Shown one piece after another: positions 9,036 to 17,625 of a DNA stretch of 62,428 nucleotides. The notes under the pieces were generated by a model, which did no database searches, was not told the DNA's origin, and saw nothing but the letters and a program-made list of their open reading frames with translations. This DNA comes from Gammaproteobacteria bacterium (GTDB lineage: Bacteria > Pseudomonadota > Gammaproteobacteria > Ga0077536). How positions within the stretch are numbered: position 1 is the first letter of the stretch; each line of letters starts with the position of its first letter. The translations under genes and the position numbers were made by a program. The stretch covers positions 1 to 62,428 of the forward strand of contig JACQWY010000064.1 in NCBI GenBank assembly GCA_016209015.1, read 5' to 3'.

Positions 9036-9286
9036 CGCGTCTCTCCCGACGCGAGGGTGACCCCGAGCACGGTGTCGCTCGCCGTCTCGCGCTCGATGAC
9101 GAACCAGAGCTGCGAGGGACGGTGATACCACCACTCGCGCTTCGTCCGCGCCGTGCCGTCGCCGAACAGCATCGCGCGACGCGCCTTCGCCGGATCGTCT
9201 TCGGCGAGCACGCCGATGCCGCCGCCGGCGTTGATGAACTCGCCGATGGGGCGGCGGCCGATGATGGGGCAGTCGAAGATCTTCAT
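9032..9286 (-). CDS. mgdB: N-methylglutamate dehydrogenase / sarcosine oxidase delta subunit
   Basis: This 84-residue protein is of the SoxD type, starting MKIFDCPIIG. Canonical SoxD binds zinc through CPxCG and a downstream HxxGC. Here the second Cys is replaced by Ile, and the distal site reads YHRPSQLW with no Cys, so the zinc site appears lost. That variant is compatible with N-methylglutamate dehydrogenase rather than classical sarcosine oxidase, which is an inference. The stop overlaps the mgdC start. The 388-bp gap before it holds a REP doublet. Confidence 0.8.
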   Translation of the reverse strand: MKIFDCPIIGRRPIGEFINAGGGIGVLAEDDPAKARRAMLFGDGTARTKREWWYHRPSQLWFVIERETASDTVLGVTLASGETR

Positions 9287-9674
9287 GGCTGCAAAGGGTC
9301 TCGAAACGTCGCGAGCGAAGGCAGGTCGCGTCCCGCCGGAGCGCAGGGCGCTGCCGGGACGCGAGATGAGGGACGCAGCCGTTTCGAAACCGCTTCACCG
9401 CTCTGCTCCCACCCGCGGTACGGCGTACGTGAGAACATCGCGCCACGGCCGAGGCCCGTCGCCCTCGCGCAGGCGAGGGCCCGGTCGGCGCCCCCCGGCA
9501 CACGCTGCGAACCCCGGGCTCGAGAGTGCGCCATGACTGCGTCAGCCCCGCGGTTCCACCTCGACGCCGCGGCTGAACGACTGGGCCCTCGCCTGCGCGA
9601 GGGCGATGCGTGATCAGCGGGACACCGCGCGGTGCCGAGGAACACTGCGGGACGAATCGAAGATGAAGCCATGC
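9287..9674. repeat. REP doublet between mgdA and mgdB
   Basis: This 388-bp gap contains two REP-like palindromes in opposite orientation, at 9458-9487 and 9578-9608, each with the core CCCTCGCGCAGGCGAGGG. Together they can pair into a long REPIN-like hairpin of about 150 nt. The core resembles the GTCCCGGCGCAGGCCGGGAC units at 18.8, 41.6 and 54.2 kb. No credible gene is seen on either strand. Confidence 0.75.
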
Positions 9675-10916
9675 TCAGTGCCCCACCGCCGCCGCGCCCT
9701 TCTCACCCAGCATCTCGAAGCGCTCGAAGCGATCGAGACCGAAGCCCGTGATCAACTCGTGATTGCGATCGTTCGCGACGGTGTAGGCCATCGTCTCCCC
9801 GCACACGGGGGTGGCCTTGAAGCCCCAGGTCCCCCAACCGGCGTCGAGATAGAAGCCTGCGACCGGCGTCTTGCCCATCACCGGCGCAAAATCCGGCGTC
9901 ATGTCCGCCATGCCCGCCCATTGCCGCACGATCTTCACGCCGGCGAGGAACGGGAAGAGATCGAGCATCTGATCCGCGATCCCCGTGACGAACTCGAACG
10001 AGGAGCGCGTGCTGTGCAGCTCCGCCGGATCGACCGCCGCCCCCATCACGAGCTCGCCGCGCGCCGTCTGGCTCACGTACACATGCAGGCTCCCCGAGAC
10101 GATGATGGTGTCGAGCCACGGCTTCATGGGCTCGGAGACGCAGGCCTGCAGCGGATAGATCTCGATCGGGCTCTCGAGGTCGACCATCTTGAGGATGGTC
10201 GGCGTCGCGCCCGCCGTCGCCGAGACGACCTTGCCGGTCTTGATGCGGCCCCTGTCCGTGACGACGCCGGTGACGCGGCCGTTGCTCGTCTCGATGCCGG
10301 TCACCGCCGTGTTCTGGAAAATCTCCACACCCTTCGCGGACGCCTGCCGCGCATAACCCCAGGCCACCGCGTCGTGGCGCACGATCGCCCCCGGCGCGTG
10401 ATACAGCGCGCCGACGATCGGATGGCGGCCGCCGCAGCCCAGGTCGATCTCCGGACAGGCCCGCTTCACGTCGTCCGGTCCCACGACCTCGCTCTCGACC
10501 CCGTAATGCTTGTTCACTTCCGCGCGCCAGCGCGCCGTGCGCAGCGTGCCCTCGTTGTGGGCGAGCGTGAAGTGGCCGCGCTCGGAGTAGAACAGATTGA
10601 AATCGAGCTCGGCGGACAGGCCCTTGAAGATCTGCACGCTGCGATCGTAGAAGCGCACGCCTTCGGGGGTCAGATAGTTCGAGCGCACGATCGTCGTGTT
10701 GCGCCCGGTGTTGCCGCCGCCGAGATAGCCGCGATCCACGACCGCGATGCGCGTGATGCCGTGGTAGTGCGCGAGGTTGTAGGCGCAGGCGAGCCCGTGG
10801 CCGCCGGCGCCGACGATCACCACGTCGTAGCTGTCCTTCAGCGCAGCCGGCGTATTGAAATACCGCGGCTCGGCATGGTCGCGTTTGAAGCCGTATTTGA
10901 GGAGTCGCAGGGGCAT
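9675..10916 (-). CDS. mgdA: N-methylglutamate dehydrogenase / sarcosine oxidase beta subunit
   Basis: This 413-residue flavoprotein is of the SoxB type. It has a DAO-family FAD-binding motif at about residues 32-49 (VVIVGAGGHGLACAYNL) and GGGNTGRNTT next to the flavin. His181 in RHDAVAWGYA matches the histidine that binds FMN covalently in heterotetrameric sarcosine oxidases. It oxidises the N-methyl amine. It is the first gene of the operon, with a good sigma70-like promoter about 50 bp upstream. Sarcosine as an alternative substrate cannot be excluded, but gmaS and mgsABC downstream favour N-methylglutamate. Confidence 0.85.
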   Translation of the reverse strand: MPLRLLKYGFKRDHAEPRYFNTPAALKDSYDVVIVGAGGHGLACAYNLAHYHGITRIAVVDRGYLGGGNTGRNTTIVRSNYLTPEGVRFYDRSVQIFKGLSAELDFNLFYSERGHFTLAHNEGTLRTARWRAEVNKHYGVESEVVGPDDVKRACPEIDLGCGGRHPIVGALYHAPGAIVRHDAVAWGYARQASAKGVEIFQNTAVTGIETSNGRVTGVVTDRGRIKTGKVVSATAGATPTILKMVDLESPIEIYPLQACVSEPMKPWLDTIIVSGSLHVYVSQTARGELVMGAAVDPAELHSTRSSFEFVTGIADQMLDLFPFLAGVKIVRQWAGMADMTPDFAPVMGKTPVAGFYLDAGWGTWGFKATPVCGETMAYTVANDRNHELITGFGLDRFERFEMLGEKGAAAVGH

Positions 10917-10967
10917 GGCTGTTCCGTGTCTCTATCACTCGCCCGGCCGTCCGGCGGGCGCGGTCGG

Positions 10968-10998
10968 ATTATAGGCATGATTACCTATACGCAACAAT
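10968..10998 (-). promoter_or_regulatory. Predicted promoter and operator of the NMG operon
   Basis: On the minus strand a perfect TATAAT lies at 10973-10968, with TTGTTG (10998-10993) or TGTTGC (10996-10991) upstream at 19 or 17 bp spacing. This leaves a leader of about 45-50 nt before mgdA. An inverted repeat ATAGG-N8-CCTAT (10971-10988) overlaps the -10 box and the spacer, a plausible operator for the XRE-cupin regulator. This is sequence inference only. Confidence 0.5.
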
Positions 10999-11570
10999 GT
11001 TTATTTTCATGCATTTCCCCGACCCGGCGTCTGCACCCCATTGGTGTAGGCGTCCGCAGATCGGATCAGCCCCGGCACCGTCCGACGAAGTCCTCGCGGA
11101 CCCTCGGCACTGCATCGAACGGAGGAAGGCTCGGAGACGCAGAATTCGGACGGTCGCGCTCGTGCTGACCGTACCGGCGTACGAGGAAGGGAAGTATGGG
11201 TGCGAGCCCGACCAGCGCATCCCTGTGCTGGCCAGGCCCACGAGCCGGCTTCGGTTCGCTGCCGTCGCGCCGGTGCTCCGACCGGCGCGACGGCATCTTC
11301 AGCGTGAGCTTCCGAAGGTCGTCGCGAGCGTGTGGGGAAAACGGGCGGGTCCGTCCGGCTTGCGCCCGCACCGAGGATATAGCGATTAGCGTGCCAGGCA
11401 GGAGGAGGCGAAGGAATGCGCGGAATCGCGCACCTGGGCTGGCGCTGGATCGGCCGGCATGCAGCAGCGGATGCACTTGCGGTGCGCAGTTCTACATCGG
11501 CGTGCACTTCTTTCGCGCGAAGCATGCACGCGCGCCGGCGCGGCGTCGGCGCATTCCCTTCACGGGCAGC
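10999..11570. other. Non-coding stretch upstream of the NMG operon
   Basis: I see no convincing gene here. Short open frames on the minus strand (11007-11525 and 11066-11476) are Arg/Ser/Pro-rich like antisense noise. The first ~60 bp are AT-richer than the surroundings and form the promoter region of mgdA. The remainder has no recognisable repeat. Confidence 0.5.
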
Positions 11571-12302
11571 TCACTTCCAGGCGTGCGCTTTCCAGTTCGT
11601 ATAGAGGCGGCGTGCGAGATCGTTGAACGTCCGGGCGCGGGCCCGGGCTTCGGCTTCGAGCCGGTCCGCGCCGCCGGCACCGAGCGTCGCGAGCAGGGCT
11701 TCGCAGTATTCCGGCACCGCATTCCAGTCCGCGACGGTGGTGCGCGTGATCTCGAGATGGAATTGCATGGAGAACGCATGACCGCCGCAGGACATCGCCT
11801 GCACCGCGCAACGCGGCGAGGAGGCGAGCACGGCGGCGCCCGGCGGCGGCACGCTCACTTCCGCGGAATGCCACTGCAGGACGTCGAAAGCCTGCGGCAT
11901 TCCGGCGAGGAAACCGCTCGCGCGTCCCGCGGCCGTGAGCTCGACCGGCATGATGCCGACTTCGCGCTCGGCCGCGAGCCCGACCTTGCCGCCGAGCGCG
12001 GCGCCGAGCAGTTGATGACCGAGGCAGAAGCCGAGGTAGGGCAGGTGCAGATCGATCACGGCCTCGCGTATGGCGCACTTCTCGGCGACGAGCCAGGGAT
12101 GAGCGTCCTCCTGCCAGACGTCCATCGGCCCGCCCATCACCCACAGTGCGTCGAACTCGCGCAGGTCGGGGATCGGCTCGCCCGCATCGAGCTCCACGGG
12201 ACGCCAGGTGATCCCGTCCTCCGCGAGGAAGTCGCGAAAGATGCCGGGATGTTCTACGTCGATGTGTTGAAAGACGAGGACCTGACGCGGTTTCGGGTTC
12301 AT
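11571..12302 (-). CDS. Class I (type 1) glutamine amidotransferase
   Basis: This 243-residue single-domain protein has a triad-type GATase1 fold: the nucleophile Cys in GFCLGHQLLG and the His/Glu pair in MQFHLEIT. The VMGGPMDVWQED loop is typical of free-standing GMP-synthase-like amidotransferases. Substrate unknown. Neighbouring genes use gamma-glutamyl amides, so hydrolysis of such a compound is possible but not shown. The start at 12302 (MNPKPRQVLVFQ) follows family length; upstream in-frame Met codons add residues without similarity. Confidence 0.8.
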   Translation of the reverse strand: MNPKPRQVLVFQHIDVEHPGIFRDFLAEDGITWRPVELDAGEPIPDLREFDALWVMGGPMDVWQEDAHPWLVAEKCAIREAVIDLHLPYLGFCLGHQLLGAALGGKVGLAAEREVGIMPVELTAAGRASGFLAGMPQAFDVLQWHSAEVSVPPPGAAVLASSPRCAVQAMSCGGHAFSMQFHLEITRTTVADWNAVPEYCEALLATLGAGGADRLEAEARARARTFNDLARRLYTNWKAHAWK

Positions 12303-12835
12303 GGCTGTGCTCCTTCCTGAACATTCCCGGCTCGCCGCGCGCGAAGGCGAGCAGTCTTCCACCGCACGCCCCTGCAGGGTTCCGCGCGTCCGGCCCGTGC
12401 AAACGCGAGTGGGACTCAAGCGTAGCCCAAAAAAACGTGACGGGGATCATGTTCACCGATCGTTTTGCAATTCGAGGCTTTCGCGGGTCGCTTTTTCCGA
12501 TATGGTTCCGCCATAGAAACCACTAGAGTTTCGGCGCGCGGGCAGGACCCTTCGGACCCGGCTACGCGCCACACACCGAGGCTGGGGCGGCGCCGGGGCC
12601 TGCTTCTACGCCATGGACGACAAGCACTGCCTGAGTGACCCGTCGCTGCGCGCTGCGCGGCAGGGACGCGTGCGCTGCCCGGGATTCGACGCCACCAGAG
12701 GGAACGACGCGTAATGACGATGCACCGTGCAGAGCTCGCCGTGGATGCGCACGAGCAGCCGCAATCAGCTCCGGCCACGGGCCTGCGGCGCGCGTCGGCG
12801 CGGCACCTCGCGCCGGGCAGATCGCGATCGCCACG
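12303..12835. other. Divergent intergenic region
   Basis: This 533-bp stretch lies between the amidotransferase (minus) and the LuxR-type regulator (plus). The segment around 12430-12530 is AT-richer than its surroundings and is the likely promoter area for one or both genes. No clear -35/-10 pair or repeat can be assigned. The open frame from 12635 is an in-frame extension of the regulator without recognisable domain content. Confidence 0.4.
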
Positions 12836-13537
12836 ATGACCGACTTCCCTCGCGCAGGAGAAACGACCGGCACGGGCACGCTGTACCGGGTCCTGCTGAT
12901 CCTGCGCAACGAGCTCACGCGGCTCGGTCTGCTCCTGCTCATGCGCGATGATCCGACGCTGCACGTCGTCGGCTCGGTCGCGACCTTGATCGAGGCGGGC
13001 TACTCCATCGCGAATCGCGGCTCGCCCCACGTCGTCGTCACGGACATGCTGCCGGCCGGCACGCCGGAAGAGAGCGCGTACGTCATCGAGGAGATTTCCT
13101 CCGCATTCGCCGAATCGCGCATCCTCGTGCTCGCCGATCGTCCCGACGAAGCGTACGCCGAAGCGGCGGTCGCCGCCGGCGCCCGCGGCCTGCTGAGCTG
13201 GCATTCGAGCTACGCGGAAGTGAGCTGCGCGATCCACCGGCTCGCGCGCGGCGGCATGTACTTCGGGCCGGACGTGCTGCCGGCACCCGCGTTTCCCGTC
13301 GGCGCCGCACCGCGCGTCGGTGCGGCGGACGTGCTCAGCCCGCAGCAGCACAAGGTGCTGCGCCTCGTCGCCGCCGGCCTCTCCAACCGGCTGATCGCGG
13401 ATGCGCTCGCGGTCAGCCTCAGCACCGTACAGAAATACCGCGCCGAGCTGCTGCACCGGTTCGGCGTCCACAACGTCGCGGCGCTCGTCCATGCCGCGAT
13501 GCGCGCGGGCCTGCTCGATCCGGATACCGAGTACTGA
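12836..13537 (+). CDS. LuxR/NarL-type regulator with degenerate receiver
   Basis: This 233-residue protein has a receiver-like domain at about residues 15-130 and a LuxR helix-turn-helix at about 168-225 (LSPQQHKVLRLVAAGLSN, STVQKYRAELLHRFGV). A candidate phospho-acceptor Asp70 is present (VVVTDML), but the N-terminal acidic pair that binds Mg in receivers is replaced: LILRNELTRLG where families read VDDHPLVRxG. Phosphorylation is therefore doubtful and the domain may be constitutive or ligand-gated. No cognate kinase is adjacent. The start at MTDFPRAG was chosen because the upstream extension is low-complexity. Confidence 0.75.
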   Translation: MTDFPRAGETTGTGTLYRVLLILRNELTRLGLLLLMRDDPTLHVVGSVATLIEAGYSIANRGSPHVVVTDMLPAGTPEESAYVIEEISSAFAESRILVLADRPDEAYAEAAVAAGARGLLSWHSSYAEVSCAIHRLARGGMYFGPDVLPAPAFPVGAAPRVGAADVLSPQQHKVLRLVAAGLSNRLIADALAVSLSTVQKYRAELLHRFGVHNVAALVHAAMRAGLLDPDTEY

Positions 13538-13623
13538 TCGCACCCGGGCGGACGGCGCCGCGTCAGGCGTCGTAGAATGCCGCGACGCCGCGCCCGCGGC
13601 GCCCTACACCCCCGGAGAACATC

Positions 13624-14562
13624 ATGCAACTCGGCAACTACGGCATCTTCCTGTTCAACGAAGCCACGTCCGCGCGCGAGCTCGCCGCCGGCGTGCAGAA
13701 GATCGAGCGACTCGGCTATGGCGCGGTGTGGTTTCCCGAAGCCGTGGGCCGCGAGCCGTTCGCGACCGGGAGCTTCATCCTCTCGAATACGAGCACGCTG
13801 ATCGCCGCCACCGGCATCGTGAACATCTACGGCCGCGACGCGATGGTCTCGGCCATGGGCCAGCAGACGCTCGCGGAGCAATCGGGCAGCCGCTTCCTGC
13901 TCGGCCTCGGCGTCTCGCACAGTCTGTTCGTGAACCTGCGCGGCCACGACTACGGCAAGCCGCTCGCGACGATGAAGAGCTATGTCGAGGCGATCGCCGT
14001 GTGCCACAAGTCGCTGTCCATCGGCCGCAACCTGCTCGTCGAAGGCATGAGCGAGCAGCCGATCAGCCGGGCGGCGGACGGCACGCTCGTCAGCGAGGCG
14101 GGCGAGATGCCGATCGTGCTCGCCGCGCTCGGCCCGAAGATGACCGCGTTGTCGCGCGACATCAGCCAGGGCTCCCATCCCTACAACACGACGCCCGAGC
14201 ACACGGCCGAGGCGCGCGCGATCCTCGGCGACGGTCCCCTGCTCTGCCCCGCGCAGCGGGTCTGCCTCACGAAGGACGCGAGCGTCGCGCGCGCCGCCGG
14301 CCGGCGCATGCTCACGCTCTATCTCGGACTCCCGAACTACCGCAACAACTGGTTGCGCTGCGGCTTCACGGCAGGCGATCTCGAGCATGGCGGCAGCGAT
14401 CGCTTCATCGACGCGATGGTCGCCTGGGGTGACGAGAGCACGATCCGCGCCCGCCTGCAGGCGCATCTCGACGCCGGCGCGAGCCACGTGCCGATCGTGC
14501 CCGTGAACGCAGCGGATCCCGCGCTGCCGTGCTGGAGAGCGGTCGAAGCCTTTGCGCCCTGA
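13624..14562 (+). CDS. LLM-class (luciferase-like, F420-type) oxidoreductase
   Basis: This 312-residue TIM-barrel protein resembles the bacterial luciferase-like family, near the TIGR03620-type F420 group. Marks include YGAVWFPEA, the LGLGVSHS loop and EHTAEARAIL. These enzymes use reduced F420 or FMN; the cofactor cannot be fixed from sequence here. Substrate unknown. It stands alone on the plus strand, with an A-rich stretch and an AGAAC-type Shine-Dalgarno just before the ATG. It may belong with the other F420-type enzymes in the window (19.0 and 40.3 kb). Confidence 0.75.
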   Translation: MQLGNYGIFLFNEATSARELAAGVQKIERLGYGAVWFPEAVGREPFATGSFILSNTSTLIAATGIVNIYGRDAMVSAMGQQTLAEQSGSRFLLGLGVSHSLFVNLRGHDYGKPLATMKSYVEAIAVCHKSLSIGRNLLVEGMSEQPISRAADGTLVSEAGEMPIVLAALGPKMTALSRDISQGSHPYNTTPEHTAEARAILGDGPLLCPAQRVCLTKDASVARAAGRRMLTLYLGLPNYRNNWLRCGFTAGDLEHGGSDRFIDAMVAWGDESTIRARLQAHLDAGASHVPIVPVNAADPALPCWRAVEAFAP

Positions 14563-14622
14563 GCGGCCGCAGGCGGCCTGACCTTCGTCAAGGCGGCCGA
14601 GGTCCGGCGCGGTACAGTCGAG

Positions 14623-14700
14623 GTAGCTCTGAACGAGTCCCTCCTGGACTTTTCGGAGCACGGTCGGCAAGAAACGTGGTTTTTGCCGACGTTACGTGCG
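14623..14700 (+). repeat. Truncated copy of the 22.3-kb MITE-like element
   Basis: The segment is very similar to 22326-22404. It shares AGCTCTGAA, the CCTCCTGGACTTTTC hairpin and CACGGTCGGCAAGAA, then ends near TTACGTG. The right terminal repeat and the 46-bp duplication are absent. It lies about 55 bp upstream of the GGDEF gene and can form hairpins (GTCGGCAA against TTGCCGAC), so it may affect that promoter. Confidence 0.75.
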
Positions 14701-14754
14701 CGGCACACTCACGGCGCGTGTCGCAGTGCTACCCCGCCGTGAAGGTGCGAGACC

Positions 14755-17619
14755 ATGACGCGTTCGCTACACCGGGCGTCGGGCCTGCCGTCCGACGCCC
14801 GAGATGCCACGACGCCGCCGGCCCACGGTCGTGGTTGGCAGCGGCGGCTGCCGCCGCTCGCGCTCACCCTCCTCGTCGCCCTGATCGGCACGCTCGTGCT
14901 GAGCCATCTCGTCGCGCGCGAGCGCACGCTCCAGGCCGGGCGCCTGCAGGCTATCGTGCGGCTCAAGGCCGACAACGTCGCGGACTGGATGAAGGAGCGC
15001 CTCGAAGACGCCCGGATCGTGCGCGGCAGCGTCGCGCTCCAGCAGCTCGCAGTCGCGGTGCGCTCCGGCGACGCCGACCCGGCGCTCCTCGCCCGGCTCC
15101 AGGTCCGCTTGCGCGACTTCCAGCGGGATCAGGCCTACGTGACCGTGCAGATGCTCGACGAGGACGCGAGCCTGCTCGCCTCGGCGGGACGCGAAGAGCC
15201 CGTGACCGAGGAGTTGCGTGCCGCGGTACGCCGGGCCGCCGGCACCGACCGGGTCGTCACGATCGACATCGACCACGAGCCGGACGTGCACGCCGCCACG
15301 GCCGCCATCCATTTCGACATCGTCGTGCCGCTCGCCGGCGGCGGTGCCCGCAGCGCGGTCGTGGTGCTGCATCTCGATCCGGCACAGGTGCTATTTCCCC
15401 GCATCCAGCACTGGCCCTATCCCTCTGCGACGGCCGAGGTACTGCTGCTGCGCCGGGAAGGCGATCGCGTGCGCTATATCAACGATCTCCGTTTCAAACC
15501 GAACGCAGCGCTGCAGTTGAGCTTTCCCGTCACCGAGCTCACGCGCATTGCCGTTCAGACCGTCGTCGATCCCGCACGCCGCGGCCGCCTGCTCGACGGC
15601 CTCGACTACCGCAGCGAGCGCGTGCTCGGCGTCGGGCTCGCCGTCCCCGGCACGGAATGGTGTCTGCTCGCGAAGATGGATCGGCGCGAGGTGATGGGGC
15701 CGGTGTGGCGCGAGGCCGGCTGGTTCGCGGCGCTCGCGGCCCTCGCGTTGACGACGCTCCTGATGGCGACGAACGTCATGCGCCAGCGCGCGAGCCTCGC
15801 TTACTCGCGCGCGCTTGCGCAGCGCCTCGAAGAGGACGCGCAGCGGCGCAACGTGATGTTCGGCCAGTCGCGCGACGGCATGGTCGTGCTCGACCAGACC
15901 GGCCGCGTGATCGAGGCGAACCAGGCGTTCGCGGATCTGCACGGCTATCCGCTCGAGGCCGTCCCGCAGTTGTGCGTGTGGGACTGGCAGGCCGTGCTGA
16001 CCAAAGAGGAAGCGCTCGCCCAGCTCGCGCAGGATCCGCTGCCGCCGCGGATCCCGGAGACGCGTCATCGCCGCCGCGACGGCACGACCTTCGACGTCGA
16101 GCTGAGCTACACGCCGATCCAGTGGAGCGGCGCGCTCCAGGTGTTCTGCGTCGTGCGCGACGTTTCCGGGCGCAAGGCGATCCAGGCCTCGCTGCAGCAG
16201 AGCGAGGAGCGCTTCGAGTACGCCATGCGCGGATCCAACGATGGCTTGTGGGATTGGGACATCAGCACCGATCGCGTGTACTACTCACCGCGCTGGATGT
16301 CGATGCTGGGCTACAAAGCAGGCGAATTGCCGGACACGCTCGAGACCTTCGCGCGGCTCGTCGATCCGGCCCAGCGCGCCGCCATTCTCACGCATGCCGC
16401 GGACGTCATCGCCGGGCGGGCGCCGAAATTCGAATGCGAGTTCAAGCTGCGGCATCGCGACGGCCACGACGTCGACATCCTGTCCCGGGGCTTCGTCGTG
16501 CGCGACGCGAACGGCGCACCGCTGCGCATGGTCGGCACGCACATCGACATCACGGAGCGCAAGCGCGACGAGGAGCGCCTGCGCGCCGCGAACGAGGGTT
16601 TGCGTCGGTCCATGGCGGCGCTCCAGCGCCACGAAGAGGAGCTCACGCTGATCGCGCGCCTGAACGATCTCCTGCAGGCCTGCGCGAGTGCCGAGGAGGC
16701 GTACCGCGTCATCGGCCACACGCTCACCGAGGCGCAGGTCCTCGGCGACGGCAGCCTCGCGATCGCGACCGGCGACGGCGGCACCGTCACGCCCGTCGCG
16801 CAGTGGGGCGCAGGCGCATTGCCGCCCGGCGAGTTCCGGTTCGAGGAATGCTGGGCGCTGCGCCTCGGGCAGACGCATGCCGTGACGGATCCCGCGCGCG
16901 ACATCGCCTGCGAGCATCCGCGACTCGACGCCGGGCGCGGCTATGTCTGCGTGCCGCTGATCGTGAAAGGCGAAGTGCTGGGCCTCGTGACGTGCGCGTT
17001 TCCCGGGGACGCGGCGGCCCAGGGCGGCCGCGATGCACGGAATCTCGTCGCGACCGTGAGCGAGGTGCTGAAGCTCTCGCTCTCGAATCTCCGTCTGCGC
17101 GAGTCGCTGCGCACCCAGGCCACGCACGATCCGCTGACCGGGCTGTTCAACCGCGGCTATCTCGACGACATCCTCCCGCGCGAGCTGCAGCGTGCCGAGC
17201 GGCGCGGCAGCCGTGTCTGCGTCGCGATGCTCGACCTCGATCGCTTCAAGAATTTCAACGATACGTACGGTCACGAAGCCGGCGATCTCCTGCTCCGGGA
17301 CTTCGGCCACCTGCTCTCGACGCAGTTGCGCAAGACCGACATCCCCTGCCGCTACGGCGGCGAGGAGTTCGCAGTCATCCTCATCGATACGGCGCTCGAG
17401 CCGGCCTGCCACCGTCTCGACGGGATCCGCGGCGCCTGCGAGCGCCTCCAGCTCGCGCTGCACGGTACGGCCCTGCCGCCGGTCGCGGTGTCGATCGGGA
17501 TCGCGGAATACCCGGCGCATGCGCAGGATGCCGAGACGCTGCTGCGCGCGGCCGACGCCGCGCTCTACGCGGCGAAGCGGCGCGGCCGCAACCAGGTGCA
17601 GAGCTACCGGCCGGACTGA
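14755..17619 (+). CDS. Membrane sensor diguanylate cyclase (PAS-PAS-GAF-GGDEF)
   Basis: This 954-residue protein has TM1 at about 33-52, a periplasmic sensor of roughly 270 residues, TM2 at about 323-341, two PAS domains (about 365-470 and 485-600), a GAF-like domain (about 620-770) and a C-terminal GGDEF domain (about 787-950). The active-site loop reads GGEEF, and the inhibitory-site motif RKTD lies five residues before it, so product feedback is likely intact. It should make cyclic di-GMP in response to a periplasmic signal. It ends 6 bp from the convergent desaturase gene. Confidence 0.9.
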   Translation: MTRSLHRASGLPSDARDATTPPAHGRGWQRRLPPLALTLLVALIGTLVLSHLVARERTLQAGRLQAIVRLKADNVADWMKERLEDARIVRGSVALQQLAVAVRSGDADPALLARLQVRLRDFQRDQAYVTVQMLDEDASLLASAGREEPVTEELRAAVRRAAGTDRVVTIDIDHEPDVHAATAAIHFDIVVPLAGGGARSAVVVLHLDPAQVLFPRIQHWPYPSATAEVLLLRREGDRVRYINDLRFKPNAALQLSFPVTELTRIAVQTVVDPARRGRLLDGLDYRSERVLGVGLAVPGTEWCLLAKMDRREVMGPVWREAGWFAALAALALTTLLMATNVMRQRASLAYSRALAQRLEEDAQRRNVMFGQSRDGMVVLDQTGRVIEANQAFADLHGYPLEAVPQLCVWDWQAVLTKEEALAQLAQDPLPPRIPETRHRRRDGTTFDVELSYTPIQWSGALQVFCVVRDVSGRKAIQASLQQSEERFEYAMRGSNDGLWDWDISTDRVYYSPRWMSMLGYKAGELPDTLETFARLVDPAQRAAILTHAADVIAGRAPKFECEFKLRHRDGHDVDILSRGFVVRDANGAPLRMVGTHIDITERKRDEERLRAANEGLRRSMAALQRHEEELTLIARLNDLLQACASAEEAYRVIGHTLTEAQVLGDGSLAIATGDGGTVTPVAQWGAGALPPGEFRFEECWALRLGQTHAVTDPARDIACEHPRLDAGRGYVCVPLIVKGEVLGLVTCAFPGDAAAQGGRDARNLVATVSEVLKLSLSNLRLRESLRTQATHDPLTGLFNRGYLDDILPRELQRAERRGSRVCVAMLDLDRFKNFNDTYGHEAGDLLLRDFGHLLSTQLRKTDIPCRYGGEEFAVILIDTALEPACHRLDGIRGACERLQLALHGTALPPVAVSIGIAEYPAHAQDAETLLRAADAALYAAKRRGRNQVQSYRPD

Positions 17620-17625
17620 GCGCGA

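Noticed and set aside
6093-9125. Long plus-strand open frame of 1010 codons across the mgdC and mgdD genes
   Set aside because: Arg/Ala/Glu-rich reading antisense to clear enzyme genes, an effect of high G+C; no recognisable domain.
8110-9503. Extended start of mgdC up to 9503
   Set aside because: It would overlap mgdB in another frame; the ATG at 9035 overlaps the mgdB stop as ATGA and gives the usual SoxA N-terminus.
11066-11476. Minus-strand 136-codon frame with a hydrophobic N-terminal stretch
   Set aside because: The remainder is Arg/Ser/Pro-rich like antisense noise, with no Shine-Dalgarno and no family match.
12635-12835. Earlier start of the LuxR-type regulator
   Set aside because: The 67-residue extension is Ala/Arg-rich with no domain; the start at 12836 fits family length better.
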